DNA from: a virus
Reading direction: 5' to 3' (one strand)
Virus record (IMG/VR): IMGVR_UViG_3300030090_003857
Location: 1 to 30,144 of that record
DNA length: 30,144 nucleotides
In this document: in pieces, positions 14,784-22,913 of the stretch
How positions within the stretch are numbered: the stretch's first letter is position 1
How the letters are laid out: the number at the start of each line of letters is the position of its first letter
Program-made: the position numbers and the translations under genes
Notes under the pieces: model-generated
The model's input: only the letters and a program-made list of their open reading frames with translations
Told to the model about the DNA's origin: nothing
The model's database searches: none

Positions 14784-14959
14784 TATTTCGTTTCTTTATC
14801 TTGCTTTAATTCTTTGGTTTCCTTTTTTCCTTTTTCTTCTTTAGATGCCCAACCTTTTGCAATCCAAACTTCTGCATTTTCTTTGGAAACATCCATCACA
14901 CAACCTTTATCGTAAGTCACACCGTCTTTTAATAATTCTGTTTTTAATATTACTTTCAT
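14783..14959 (-). CDS. Small hypothetical 58-aa protein
   Basis: Read from the gap upstream of the connector gene. It reads MKVILKTELLKDGVTYDKG, then VMDVSKENAEVWIAKGWA and a Lys/Glu-rich tail. The 'K..L....Y..G.....V....A..WI.KG.A' pattern is common to small phage proteins next to the connector genes; function unknown. Its stop overlaps the adaptor start as TAATG, which supports it strongly. It begins 30 bases after a rho-independent terminator, and a near-consensus TATCTTTA lies at 14982-14989 for its transcription. Confidence 0.75.
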   Translation of the reverse strand: MKVILKTELLKDGVTYDKGCVMDVSKENAEVWIAKGWASKEEKGKKETKELKQDKETK

Positions 14960-14988
14960 GATAATTAAATTTTGTTTGCTGTAAAGAT

Positions 14989-15017
14989 AAAAAAAAAGAG
15001 CAACTTATTTGTTGCCC
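14989..15017 (-). terminator. Rho-independent terminator after 109-aa gene
   Basis: On the minus strand GGGCAAC-AAATAA-GTTGCTC (7 pairs, one G-U) is followed by nine T. It lies 28 bases past the stop of the 109-aa gene. The near-promoter TATCTTTA (14982-14989) directly follows, so transcription may restart for the connector genes. Confidence 0.85.
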
Positions 15018-15045
15018 TTAAAACACCGTAGTATTTTTTATTTAT

Positions 15046-15375
15046 TTAATAACTTCCCTCACCATTTTTAACTCCAGTATTGTATTTACTATAATTACCA
15101 GCAGTCTCACCTTCTTCTAAATTATCTGTATATGCCATGCCCTTGTAAAAGATTCCTCTTTTATCAAGTTCTTTTGCATACTCATTTTTTAACTCCCTAT
15201 TACATTCAGCTTTATGATGCCCTAATGCTTCAGTATAAGTCACATAAGCATTATAATACCATTGCAAAACATCTGAATCAGATGCATTTTTGAATTTATT
15301 ACTTAAATCAGGTGTCTTGTCAAAACCATATTTATATTCAACACCTTCATGTTTTAAAATTCTCATAATTTTCAT
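15046..15375 (-). CDS. Hypothetical 109-aa protein bracketed by terminators
   Basis: Not recognised. It has an N-terminal MKIMRILKHEGVEYKYGF, a helical aromatic middle (DVLQWYYNAYVTYTEALGHHKAECNRELKNEYAKEL) and a Gly/Asn/Tyr-rich end (NYSKYNTGVKNGEGSY). It lies between the capsid and connector genes, where many phages encode head decoration or other virion proteins, but no homology is claimed. Terminators lie on both sides (15464-15492 upstream, 14989-15017 downstream) and a near-consensus CAATTTTG at 15394-15401, so it is probably transcribed alone. A second in-frame ATG at 15366 is possible. Confidence 0.65.
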   Translation of the reverse strand: MKIMRILKHEGVEYKYGFDKTPDLSNKFKNASDSDVLQWYYNAYVTYTEALGHHKAECNRELKNEYAKELDKRGIFYKGMAYTDNLEEGETAGNYSKYNTGVKNGEGSY

Positions 15376-15463
15376 TTTTAATTATTTAATCTGCAAAATT
15401 GCATTAGTGTAATTTAAAATTTTTTTTAATAAAATCAAAATATTTTTAAAATTTTTTTAATGC

Positions 15464-15492
15464 AAAAAAAAAGAGGGTTATAAAAACCCCCT
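15464..15492 (-). terminator. Rho-independent terminator after capsid gene
   Basis: On the minus strand AGGGGGTT-TTTAT-AACCCTCT (8 pairs, one G-U) is followed by eight T, 26 bases past the capsid stop. Its strength suggests it boosts or insulates capsid transcripts. Confidence 0.85.
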
Positions 15493-15517
15493 TTTCAAAC
15501 TAATCAATTAAACTATA

Positions 15518-16756
15518 TTAAGATGTTTCTAATGCAGTTTTAGCAGTTGAGAATGCACCTTTTACAATACCAGTTGGTAAGTAAATTGAATGTGCAATTC
15601 TAGCTATTCCTCTAACAGAAACTAAATATTTGCTAAAGTTGTCGCTATCCTCGTAACCAAAGTCTACACGTAAACCTTCTCTTTGCCATACTTGTGATGC
15701 TTGAGAAAAATCAGCTACAACAAAATTGCCTGCCGCCATTTTATTATTCATGTAAACAGGAACGCCATTGATTCTAAAGAAACCATCAGCAGATACAAGA
15801 GAATTACCTCTCAAGTACTCATTTGTGGTGTCTTTTAGTAATGCGATTTTATGGAAGTCAGTAGGATTCAACACGATACCATTAGCGGCGTAGTTAGATA
15901 ATGCTAACTGATTCATTGCCACATATAATACGTCTAATTCCTGTGCTGATTCTATTGCATTTGCAAATCCACCTGCCGCAAAAGTTGTTCCACCATTCAT
16001 CAATCCTAATAAATTAGGTGAGCTACCTGAACCACCAATTAATTGGTCATCAATAACTGTATTGATTTTTGCAGGTAATCTCTGCGATAAATAAGAAGAA
16101 AGACCTGGAGTGTCATCAAGCATCTCTTGTGAAATTGTCATCACAGCAGATGTTTTTTGAACTACAGCATCTTCTGCTGTTAATTGGAACTCACTATCAG
16201 TTGGTGCAGAACCCTCTGCAACATTAGCAGCGTTATCTGTGTATGCTGATTCTTTGACGTATCTAATTACGTTTGAATCAGTATTTCCAACTGGAATAAT
16301 ACCCATCATATTTGTTACATTAGATGGGTCTCTTTTAATGCCATCTACTCTTAAAACACCTGTTGCATCTCTACTTGAACTTGCACCTGCAAAATCACTA
16401 GAAATTAAAACATCTGCTTTCATTTCAATAGAAGCGTTTCCTCTAGAGCCTTCTTTCATGGCTTTTAAAGATTCACTTTTACCGATAGCGTCATTAAACG
16501 CCTCTTTTTTGCTCACAAAAGTATTGTTGAAGTTATTTTTTTTGTTTTCAACTTCAAATGTATCAATACGTTTATTTAGAGCTTCTGTCTCCTCGTTAAA
16601 TTTACTAACGAGATTTTCTACTTCACCCTTAATCACCTCATCTACTTTGCCTTCTAAGTTATCCTTAGATGCTTTACCTGCTTTCTCAATTTTTTCATCA
16701 ATTAAGTCAGCAAGTTTATTGAGATGCTCCTGAGTGTTGTCATCTATATTACTCAT
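15518..16756 (-). CDS. Major capsid protein, HK97 fold
   Basis: The 412-aa protein has a highly charged helical N-terminal part (about 1-75, coiled coil, like the HK97 delta scaffold domain that the protease removes) and then the HK97 core. Recognisable core pieces are DATGVLRVDGIKRDPSNVTN, KTSAVMTISQEMLDDTPGLSSYL (the P-domain/E-loop region pattern 'KisaekliSeEll.D'), VIDDQLIGGSGS followed by LLGLMN, and the C-terminal GIARIAHSIYLPTGIVKG. Directly downstream of the protease and followed by a strong terminator. It assembles the icosahedral shell. Cleavage near residue 100 is inferred, not seen. Confidence 0.95.
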   Translation of the reverse strand: MSNIDDNTQEHLNKLADLIDEKIEKAGKASKDNLEGKVDEVIKGEVENLVSKFNEETEALNKRIDTFEVENKKNNFNNTFVSKKEAFNDAIGKSESLKAMKEGSRGNASIEMKADVLISSDFAGASSSRDATGVLRVDGIKRDPSNVTNMMGIIPVGNTDSNVIRYVKESAYTDNAANVAEGSAPTDSEFQLTAEDAVVQKTSAVMTISQEMLDDTPGLSSYLSQRLPAKINTVIDDQLIGGSGSSPNLLGLMNGGTTFAAGGFANAIESAQELDVLYVAMNQLALSNYAANGIVLNPTDFHKIALLKDTTNEYLRGNSLVSADGFFRINGVPVYMNNKMAAGNFVVADFSQASQVWQREGLRVDFGYEDSDNFSKYLVSVRGIARIAHSIYLPTGIVKGAFSTAKTALETS

Positions 16757-16758
16757 GT

Positions 16759-17433
16759 TTATTTATTTAAACGGTTATACAAAAAATTAAACACTTCGTC
16801 GCTTGTACTCTCTTTTTTCGGCAAAGTGACTTCTGTAGTCGGCTTTGTGAAACTTATATCAGATTTCAAACATTGAAGTTGGTATTCAATAGCATACCCT
16901 AAATCATCAGAGATGTTACCATCTTTTAATAATTTATTTAATGCATCAAATTTCTTATTAATATCTTCTTGTCTTTTTTCTTTACCTTTGACATCATTAA
17001 TCATTGCTTGGTCATTTGCGGCCATTGTAACGGCAGATACCTCATAAAGTTTTACCTCTTTTATATATCTTGTTTTTTCTTCATCATTATAATCTTTAAC
17101 GATTGGCATGATACCTACACTATTTTCTGTTATAACACCGTATTTGATTAATTCAATTACATCTTTTCCTAATGTTGTTTTTGGAACCTCTGCAGTAAAT
17201 GCAAGACCTTTTTCATCTTCATATAATTCTGACATCTTACCTATTGGTTTTGTGATATCATGCTGATAAAGATATCTTACCCTTTCACCATTTTCTTGAA
17301 TTGTTTTTGTGTATGCCCCTCTCATTATTACATCATCATCACTATCCCTATTTCCAAAAACAGAACCGTAGCCCTTGACCACGCCTGCTTTTTCGTCTAA
17401 ATCACCTATCGGTGCCTGTTTGTATAAAATCAT
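16759..17433 (-). CDS. Prohead protease (HK97 S78 family)
   Basis: The 224-aa protein has the HK97 prohead protease pattern: GVVKGYGSVFGNRDSDDDVIMRGAY, then LYQHDITKPIGKMSEL with catalytic His58, then LIKYGVITENSVGIMP with nucleophile Ser105, and EVKLYEVSAVTMAAND, which holds the third catalytic acid (about Glu131). The C-terminal tail (about 150-224) is variable and lysine-rich and probably removed. Adjacent to the capsid gene, whose N-terminal delta-like domain is the expected substrate. A TATTTTTG box lies 17 bases upstream. Confidence 0.92.
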   Translation of the reverse strand: MILYKQAPIGDLDEKAGVVKGYGSVFGNRDSDDDVIMRGAYTKTIQENGERVRYLYQHDITKPIGKMSELYEDEKGLAFTAEVPKTTLGKDVIELIKYGVITENSVGIMPIVKDYNDEEKTRYIKEVKLYEVSAVTMAANDQAMINDVKGKEKRQEDINKKFDALNKLLKDGNISDDLGYAIEYQLQCLKSDISFTKPTTEVTLPKKESTSDEVFNFLYNRLNK

Positions 17434-17450
17434 AACGTTATTTTTAAATT

Positions 17451-17458
17451 CAAAAATA
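17451..17458 (-). promoter_or_regulatory. -7 element TATTTTTG upstream of prohead protease
   Basis: Exact TAnnTTTG on the minus strand, 17 bases before the protease ATG, in a 48-base gap. It would give the protease-capsid pair its own transcript. Confidence 0.45.
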
Positions 17459-17481
17459 GTATATTTTTTTAATATTTTTTT

Positions 17482-18315
17482 TTAATTACCATTGAAGAGA
17501 TATTCAGAACGTTTTGGTATCGGTGCAACATAACAAGAGCAGTTTATAACTTCACTTGCTGGGCCTTGTCCAGCGTATGGTAAAATATTACCTGTTACAG
17601 GATTTACAAAAGAATCTGTAAATGGAATTGGTTCTTCTCTATCTAATGCAACATGTCCTGCCCTATGGTCTACACTACCACCTAAAATCCATTTTTTAAC
17701 CATCTGCTCTGGTTTCATAACAGATAAAGCACCTTGGTTAACACCAAGATTAGATGCAAGTGTTGTTTCTGTTTTTACAATACGTCTTGCCTCCCAAATG
17801 GCTCTTTTATCGAGCTGTTTATGTAGTCTCCTAGATTTACCTTCAAATGAATCTTTTATAAAATCTTCATCTTGTAACATCTTAGAAAAAATTTTTTCTA
17901 CTGATTTTATTGATGTTGCCTGTACAGATGTTTGTTTATTGAATGTACTATTTATTGCATAATTTCTAAAAAAGCTATCAACAATATTATCTGTATCCTC
18001 TTGCTTACCAATAAATGTTTCGTAATTTTTTTTATACCAATTATAAAATGTTAATCCTGTCTTAGTATAAATATCAATATATAATTGCTGTATTGCATTT
18101 TTTTGAAAAAAGATTTCATATGCTTCTTTATCTTTTAATCCATTCTTTAAAAAATCATCAATACAGGCATCGTAACCTTTCCTGTAATATTTCTTTGATA
18201 TTGTGAAATTTTTTCTTTGTGATTGTCTATATAATTTTGTATATCCTTTTTTAAAAGCTACAATAAATTTTCTCAAAGAAAAATTATATTCTTTGTGCAA
18301 ATTTTTAGAAGGCAT
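17482..18315 (-). CDS. MuF-like minor head protein
   Basis: The 277-aa protein is basic and helical at the N-terminus. From about residue 170 it carries RAIWEARRIVKTETTLASNLGVNQGAL, KKWILGGSVDHRAGH and LPYAGQGPASEVINCSCYVAPI. This is the Phage_Mu_F / SPP1 gp7 head morphogenesis signature (RT-E-T.....N.G, K.W....D..R..H, and a Cys pair in INC.C). It is made with the portal and acts inside the head, near the portal. The ATG overlaps the portal stop as TAATG. Confidence 0.85.
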   Translation of the reverse strand: MPSKNLHKEYNFSLRKFIVAFKKGYTKLYRQSQRKNFTISKKYYRKGYDACIDDFLKNGLKDKEAYEIFFQKNAIQQLYIDIYTKTGLTFYNWYKKNYETFIGKQEDTDNIVDSFFRNYAINSTFNKQTSVQATSIKSVEKIFSKMLQDEDFIKDSFEGKSRRLHKQLDKRAIWEARRIVKTETTLASNLGVNQGALSVMKPEQMVKKWILGGSVDHRAGHVALDREEPIPFTDSFVNPVTGNILPYAGQGPASEVINCSCYVAPIPKRSEYLFNGN

Positions 18316-20501
18316 TATTCCTCTATTTGTTTCAGCTTTCTATCAGACCAATTCAACATTGCATCACCGCCCCAAAGATTATAACTTATTGTACCACATA
18401 CAGGCTTGTCATCTTTTTCATAACTACCTGTATCATATGCCTTTGCACGTGATAGATAACTATAAACTCTTTTTAAAACAGATAAAGAAAATGGCCTATT
18501 TGCAACAATATCTTGTGCTCTCTGTTTTCCAACAGCTGTTGCACATGCATTATTATGCTTATTATTTATTTTAATTGCCCTTTCAGCATTTGCTATTGCT
18601 TTTTTTGGATAACCACCATATGTTTCTTGTTTTTCAGAACCAAGTGCATCTTCAAGTTCATTCATATCTCTACAAGGCATATAAATAGTACCATCTTCTG
18701 TATTATGACTATGAGTGAGTGTACAACCAATTTCTCTTGCTCTATCCATGGCCTCGTCAGGCGTATCGTATACTTCATCTTGTGCCTGTTTAGAATATCT
18801 TCTTTCATCTTCCTCGTCATGATAGGATTTGCCTTTAGAACTTAACGGATGACCTTCAGGAAATAAATCTGTATCATGTTTACCACTTCTAAATTTACCA
18901 TTTTTTAAAGCATAAAGGTAAGAATTTACGCGCGCCATTGCCCATTGCTGTTCGCTTGATACTGTTGGTCTTACTGATTGTGGATTTGTTCTGTATGCAC
19001 CAATACCTCTTTTATATACAGCAAATAAAGTTCTTACGTTGGTTTTCTTTGTCTTGCTTCTTACACTTTCATTATGGTCATCTGCTTTTTTCTTTAATGC
19101 TTTTCTTAATCTTTCATTTATTTCTTGTTTTTCTTCTACTGCACTTTCAAAAAAGTTTTTTTCAGAACCAAGGTCTAAATCAGATATTGGTATAAATGCA
19201 CTTGGTACTAAATAATCGTTCATTATATCTAAATCTTCGTCAAGACCATAACCCATTGCCATTCTTTTTTCGTTGCTTGACAACCAATATGACTGACTAA
19301 GTTGTGCTACAATCTTTTCTTGTTCTTGTTGTAGTTCTGAAATAGAAGAGTAATCAAAATCTAAAAATAAATTTTCGCCATATAGAGGTACCAACCACCT
19401 ATTTAATTCGTCTCTTAATTTATCAAGTTCAGGAATTACACAATTTTGATACAATGCCTTTTTTGCTTCACGCATATTGTTATATGTAGAAGATTCTGTA
19501 TTATTTAATAATTGTACAGGTACACTAAATATGTTACAAAGGTCTTTAATACTTGCGTTATATGTTTCTATTAATTGTAAATCACCTGCACTTAATCCAA
19601 AATTTGTCCATGATAATTTTTTAGGTGTTACAATCACATCTCCTGCATTATGTGACCCTTGGTAATTTCTTCTAAATGCATCTTTTAATTGTTGTGCCTG
19701 TGTTGGTGTAAGTGATTCATCTTCACTTGTTAATATTCCTCTTGCTGTTTGATTTTGTAGATATTTTAGTCCTGTTTCCACAGCTTCGTTATTACTTGTC
19801 ATAGAACGTAAACCACTTAAAAGTGGTGATTGTCCGTATAAATGTGAACCACTTCCATCATAATCAGGATTAAAATCTGCGATATGTAATACATCAGATG
19901 CATCAATGTCGTATTGATTTCTACCATAATTCATACAATATTTTGCCACAGGTTCAAATATGCCATTACTCTTTATATCAACTAAATGACTTGGAAGCGC
20001 ATATAATTCATTAAAGACTTTATTTTCTCTACTTTCAGGACCAATACCATAAATAAATCTATTCCCAGTTAATTTACCAAATGCAATAACTTCTGTCATC
20101 CAAGTTGCATAACTCTGTGCAGGATTGGGTCTGTCTAATAAATCATGTAAAGGTGTATGTTCTGTTTTAATCAACGCATGTTTTTTAATCATATTTGCCT
20201 TTATCAAAGAATCATCATTGACAATACCAGATGTTAATGCCTTGTATTGTTTAAGAGTATCTTCATCCTTTTTTTCGTATATAATATAAGGTACTGCAAC
20301 TGCTGTTTTTGTAATTAGATTTACTATTGAGTAAATCGTTGGGTTTTTTTGATAACCTTTTCTTATATAATTATCATCATTCTCGTTATTAGAAATATTA
20401 CCATTGCCCATGTAAGAATATATTGCTCTATTGTATTCAGGGTTTGTATTCTGCGAAAATGCTTTTATTGCAGATTGTATTCTTTGATAAAATGTAGGCA
20501 T
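18315..20501 (-). CDS. Portal protein with unusual C-terminal extension
   Basis: The 728-aa protein is much longer than typical HK97-type portals (400-480 aa). Residues about 30-460 carry the portal pattern: NPTIYSIVNLITKTAVAVPYIIY, RPNPAQSYATWMTEVIAFGKLTGN, ADVLHIADFNPDYDG, and TYNNMREAKKALYQNCVIPELDKL followed by RWLVPLYG. A linker of Lys/Glu helices follows. From about 490 a module begins YKRGIGAYRT...WAMARVNSYL..DTDLFPEGHP, then a region with LTHSHNTEDGTIYMPC (about 597-620), and a last module (about 640-728) with GKQRAQDIVANRPFSLSVLKRV and YNLWGGDAMLNW. Similar modules are seen as separate or fused domains in other phage head proteins; here they are fused to the portal. Confidence 0.88.
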   Translation of the reverse strand: MPTFYQRIQSAIKAFSQNTNPEYNRAIYSYMGNGNISNNENDDNYIRKGYQKNPTIYSIVNLITKTAVAVPYIIYEKKDEDTLKQYKALTSGIVNDDSLIKANMIKKHALIKTEHTPLHDLLDRPNPAQSYATWMTEVIAFGKLTGNRFIYGIGPESRENKVFNELYALPSHLVDIKSNGIFEPVAKYCMNYGRNQYDIDASDVLHIADFNPDYDGSGSHLYGQSPLLSGLRSMTSNNEAVETGLKYLQNQTARGILTSEDESLTPTQAQQLKDAFRRNYQGSHNAGDVIVTPKKLSWTNFGLSAGDLQLIETYNASIKDLCNIFSVPVQLLNNTESSTYNNMREAKKALYQNCVIPELDKLRDELNRWLVPLYGENLFLDFDYSSISELQQEQEKIVAQLSQSYWLSSNEKRMAMGYGLDEDLDIMNDYLVPSAFIPISDLDLGSEKNFFESAVEEKQEINERLRKALKKKADDHNESVRSKTKKTNVRTLFAVYKRGIGAYRTNPQSVRPTVSSEQQWAMARVNSYLYALKNGKFRSGKHDTDLFPEGHPLSSKGKSYHDEEDERRYSKQAQDEVYDTPDEAMDRAREIGCTLTHSHNTEDGTIYMPCRDMNELEDALGSEKQETYGGYPKKAIANAERAIKINNKHNNACATAVGKQRAQDIVANRPFSLSVLKRVYSYLSRAKAYDTGSYEKDDKPVCGTISYNLWGGDAMLNWSDRKLKQIEE

Positions 20502-20541
20502 ATATTTTTTTTTGTAAAGTTATATAAAATAAATAATTTTT

Positions 20542-21711
20542 TTAATACACAAAAAATTCAGTCTTGTTGCTGTATCTTGTATAGATACCATAACGTAAAG
20601 CATCCATCGTGTGATTGTATTTATCTCTCGGTTTATTTGTTTTAGTTCCGTCTTTTAACTCTTCCCAAATATAAAATTGATATTCGTGTTTTATATTTTT
20701 AGAACAATTAGAAACAAATATATCAAATTCTTTTATCAGAGAAATACCAGCACTTACACTTCCTTGCCCTTTTATACTTGGTTTTGCTAATATTCCTGAT
20801 TGTCTTAGTTCATCTATTGACTTTGGTTCTGCTGAATCACAATAAAAAATACAATCTTGATAATTATTTTTTTTAATAAAATCTGCAATGTCTTGATTTG
20901 TCATACCAGTTTTATAACATACTTCCTTAATATATATTTTATTATTTATTTTTCTTATTTCAACAATAGCTGTAGGGTCATTAGAATAACCCCAATCTAA
21001 ACCCATAAATATATCATCATTGTCAGGAAATTCAGAATAATCAATAAACGACCAATTATTAAAAATCATACCTTCAGAAAATGTTGCTTTTTCACCAAGA
21101 CCATAAACACGCCAATATTGTTCATCTCTGTTTTTTAGTCTTTCTATTTCATCAATGATTTCTTTTTCTAGAAATGCATTGTCTTTATATGTTGAAATAA
21201 ATGTTTCTGCATCTTCTCTCTCCATAAGTTCGTCATAAATCCAATGTATAGGGTCAGACGGATTGAAATCAAGTATAACCTCTCCTGTCGTTCTCATTAT
21301 GAGCTGTCTAAAATCTTCGTATGTTAATTCATTTGCTTCGTTAATAAATAATATATTTCTTTTTCTACCTCTAATTTTTTGCGGTTCATCAACACTTATA
21401 AACTCGACCTTATGCTGTTGGAAATAATAAATCATTTCACTTTTATTCAGATAACCATTATAAAGAATACCTACACTTTCAAGTATACCCATAAAATCTC
21501 TAAATACAGATGCTCTAACTGCAGGTAATGTCTTTCTTGCTATTGTTATTGTTTGTGGTTTCTTCATGTCTAACATTAAGTGTATGAGATACTGACAAAT
21601 TGCATACGTCTTACCTGACCTTGTACCTCCTTGAAATATTTTAATTCTTTTTTTGCTGTTAAGACATTGATAGAATTGTACGTTACATTCTATTTTTTTG
21701 ACGGTTGCCAT
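20542..21711 (-). CDS. terL: Terminase large subunit
   Basis: Packaging ATPase-nuclease of 389 aa. The Walker A box is GGTRSGKT (28-35), followed by an adenine-binding-type ITIARKT strand; Walker B is ILFINEA (about 120-126, catalytic Glu125). The RNase H-like nuclease has acidic residues D239 (GLDWGYSNDP), D292 (YCDSAEP) and D370 (HTMDALRYG). Short for the family but all motifs are present. It overlaps terS by 22 bases and is followed by the portal after 40 bases. TerL drives DNA into the prohead and cuts concatemers. Confidence 0.95.
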   Translation of the reverse strand: MATVKKIECNVQFYQCLNSKKRIKIFQGGTRSGKTYAICQYLIHLMLDMKKPQTITIARKTLPAVRASVFRDFMGILESVGILYNGYLNKSEMIYYFQQHKVEFISVDEPQKIRGRKRNILFINEANELTYEDFRQLIMRTTGEVILDFNPSDPIHWIYDELMEREDAETFISTYKDNAFLEKEIIDEIERLKNRDEQYWRVYGLGEKATFSEGMIFNNWSFIDYSEFPDNDDIFMGLDWGYSNDPTAIVEIRKINNKIYIKEVCYKTGMTNQDIADFIKKNNYQDCIFYCDSAEPKSIDELRQSGILAKPSIKGQGSVSAGISLIKEFDIFVSNCSKNIKHEYQFYIWEELKDGTKTNKPRDKYNHTMDALRYGIYTRYSNKTEFFVY

Positions 21712-22040
21712 TGTATGATTTCAGTTTTTACATCGCCTTTATGTGATATTTCTTGCCTTTCTACATACCCTCTGTCTTTCGCTTTTGTCTTTAAGTAAAA
21801 TATTGTTGCTGTAGGATTACCATCTTGTATCTGTTTAAATAATTGACTTTCTGCAAAATCTTTTGCTACATTACTTAAATCATCAACTTGTTTTTTAAAT
21901 TCTTTGTCCTCTTTATAATATCTATAAAATGTAGTTCTATCTATACCTACTTGCTTACATGCAGTTGTAACCACACCAAGTGATTTTTCTAAAGATTCCA
22001 ATAATGCTTTTTTAGTATGTTGTATTTTGTTGTTTTTCAT
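21690..22040 (-). CDS. terS: Terminase small subunit
   Basis: The 116-aa protein has an N-terminal helix-turn-helix (LLESLEKSLGVVTTACKQVGIDRTTFYRYYKED, about 13-45) followed by helices and a C-terminal tail ending in DVKTEIIQWQPSKK. The pattern, with 'ATIFYLKTKAKDRGY' after the oligomerisation helices, is typical of small terminases with an HTH plus a GY.E motif. It recognises viral DNA and delivers it to TerL. The TAATTTTG at 22045-22052 lies only four bases upstream of the start. Confidence 0.9.
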   Translation of the reverse strand: MKNNKIQHTKKALLESLEKSLGVVTTACKQVGIDRTTFYRYYKEDKEFKKQVDDLSNVAKDFAESQLFKQIQDGNPTATIFYLKTKAKDRGYVERQEISHKGDVKTEIIQWQPSKK

Positions 22041-22044
22041 ACAT

Positions 22045-22052
22045 CAAAATTA
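22045..22052 (-). promoter_or_regulatory. -7 element TAATTTTG next to terS start
   Basis: Exact TAnnTTTG match on the minus strand but only four bases before the ATG, so any transcript would be leaderless. It could be chance in this AT-rich region. Confidence 0.25.
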
Positions 22053-22055
22053 AAA

Positions 22056-22913
22056 TTATTTTTTATATGTCTCCTGTATTATACGAGGAACTGTGTTGTT
22101 CCAGTTGATTCTATGGTGTAATCTTGGATGTATTGTACCAACTAATGATACCTTAACGCTAGATGGATTAAATATTAAAGTGTAAAAAGATTTTACGTAT
22201 GTACCACCATCAAGATAAAATTCTGTAAGACCACCAGTATTTTGTTGTGTTTGTAATTGATTCAATCTTAATTCACATATCGTAAGAAATAAATCGCCTT
22301 TTGAACCAAAATGTACATACGTATTTACATCTTCGTTTATTCTACCTATAAATTGAAATCTTCTTTCTGTAGAACACACAAAAAAATTCATTGCTTTTCT
22401 AGATAATTTTTTTTGAAAAACACTACACCCTGCACCACCAATAAAGTCACCATCTTGTGCAATACACAATGTTTTTGCTTTTATAGATTTATAATATTTA
22501 AGAAGTACATTGAATTGAAAATCTAAATCTTTGCATAATCTTTGTTTTGTGAGATAATTATAATTATTATCAACTGTATATCTAAAAGTCTTGTAATCGT
22601 CGTCTAAGACAATAAAATATTTATAACCCAATTCCTTTGCAATATCAAATACTGCGTTTCTAGCATAAACTACGACACGCTTATCATCAAAATTATCAGC
22701 AATGTCAAATGTATTTACATAATCATCTTTAGAAAAGACATAAACATTTTTAAATTGTTTTTTATAGTCATTTAGATTTTTATCATCATCTGAACATATT
22801 AGATATATTTCACCTGTATAACCTTGTTTTATCAGCGTTTGATAAGTGTAAACTTTGTCTGCCCTTCCATATGAAAGAATAAAAACGACATATTCTTTTT
22901 TATTCATATTCAT
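22056..22913 (-). CDS. TAGT-like glycosyltransferase
   Basis: The 285-aa protein resembles the TET-associated glycosyltransferase (TAGT) family described in phage base-modification systems. Seen: an opening beta strand with VVFILSYGRADKVYTYQTL (SYGR at 14-17), then EIYLICSDDD, a VVVYARN motif (81-86), and IVLDDDY (103-107), a DxD-like metal/sugar-nucleotide site. The C-terminal half has VHFGSKGDLFLTICELRL and GGTYVKSFYTLI. Members would glycosylate hydroxymethylated bases in DNA, but no hydroxylase or nucleotide hydroxymethylase is in this window. It overlaps the ParB-like gene by 14 bases (starts at 22913 or 22907), directly upstream of the terminases. Function is inferred from family memory and motifs. 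Confidence 0.7.
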   Translation of the reverse strand: MNMNKKEYVVFILSYGRADKVYTYQTLIKQGYTGEIYLICSDDDKNLNDYKKQFKNVYVFSKDDYVNTFDIADNFDDKRVVVYARNAVFDIAKELGYKYFIVLDDDYKTFRYTVDNNYNYLTKQRLCKDLDFQFNVLLKYYKSIKAKTLCIAQDGDFIGGAGCSVFQKKLSRKAMNFFVCSTERRFQFIGRINEDVNTYVHFGSKGDLFLTICELRLNQLQTQQNTGGLTEFYLDGGTYVKSFYTLIFNPSSVKVSLVGTIHPRLHHRINWNNTVPRIIQETYKK

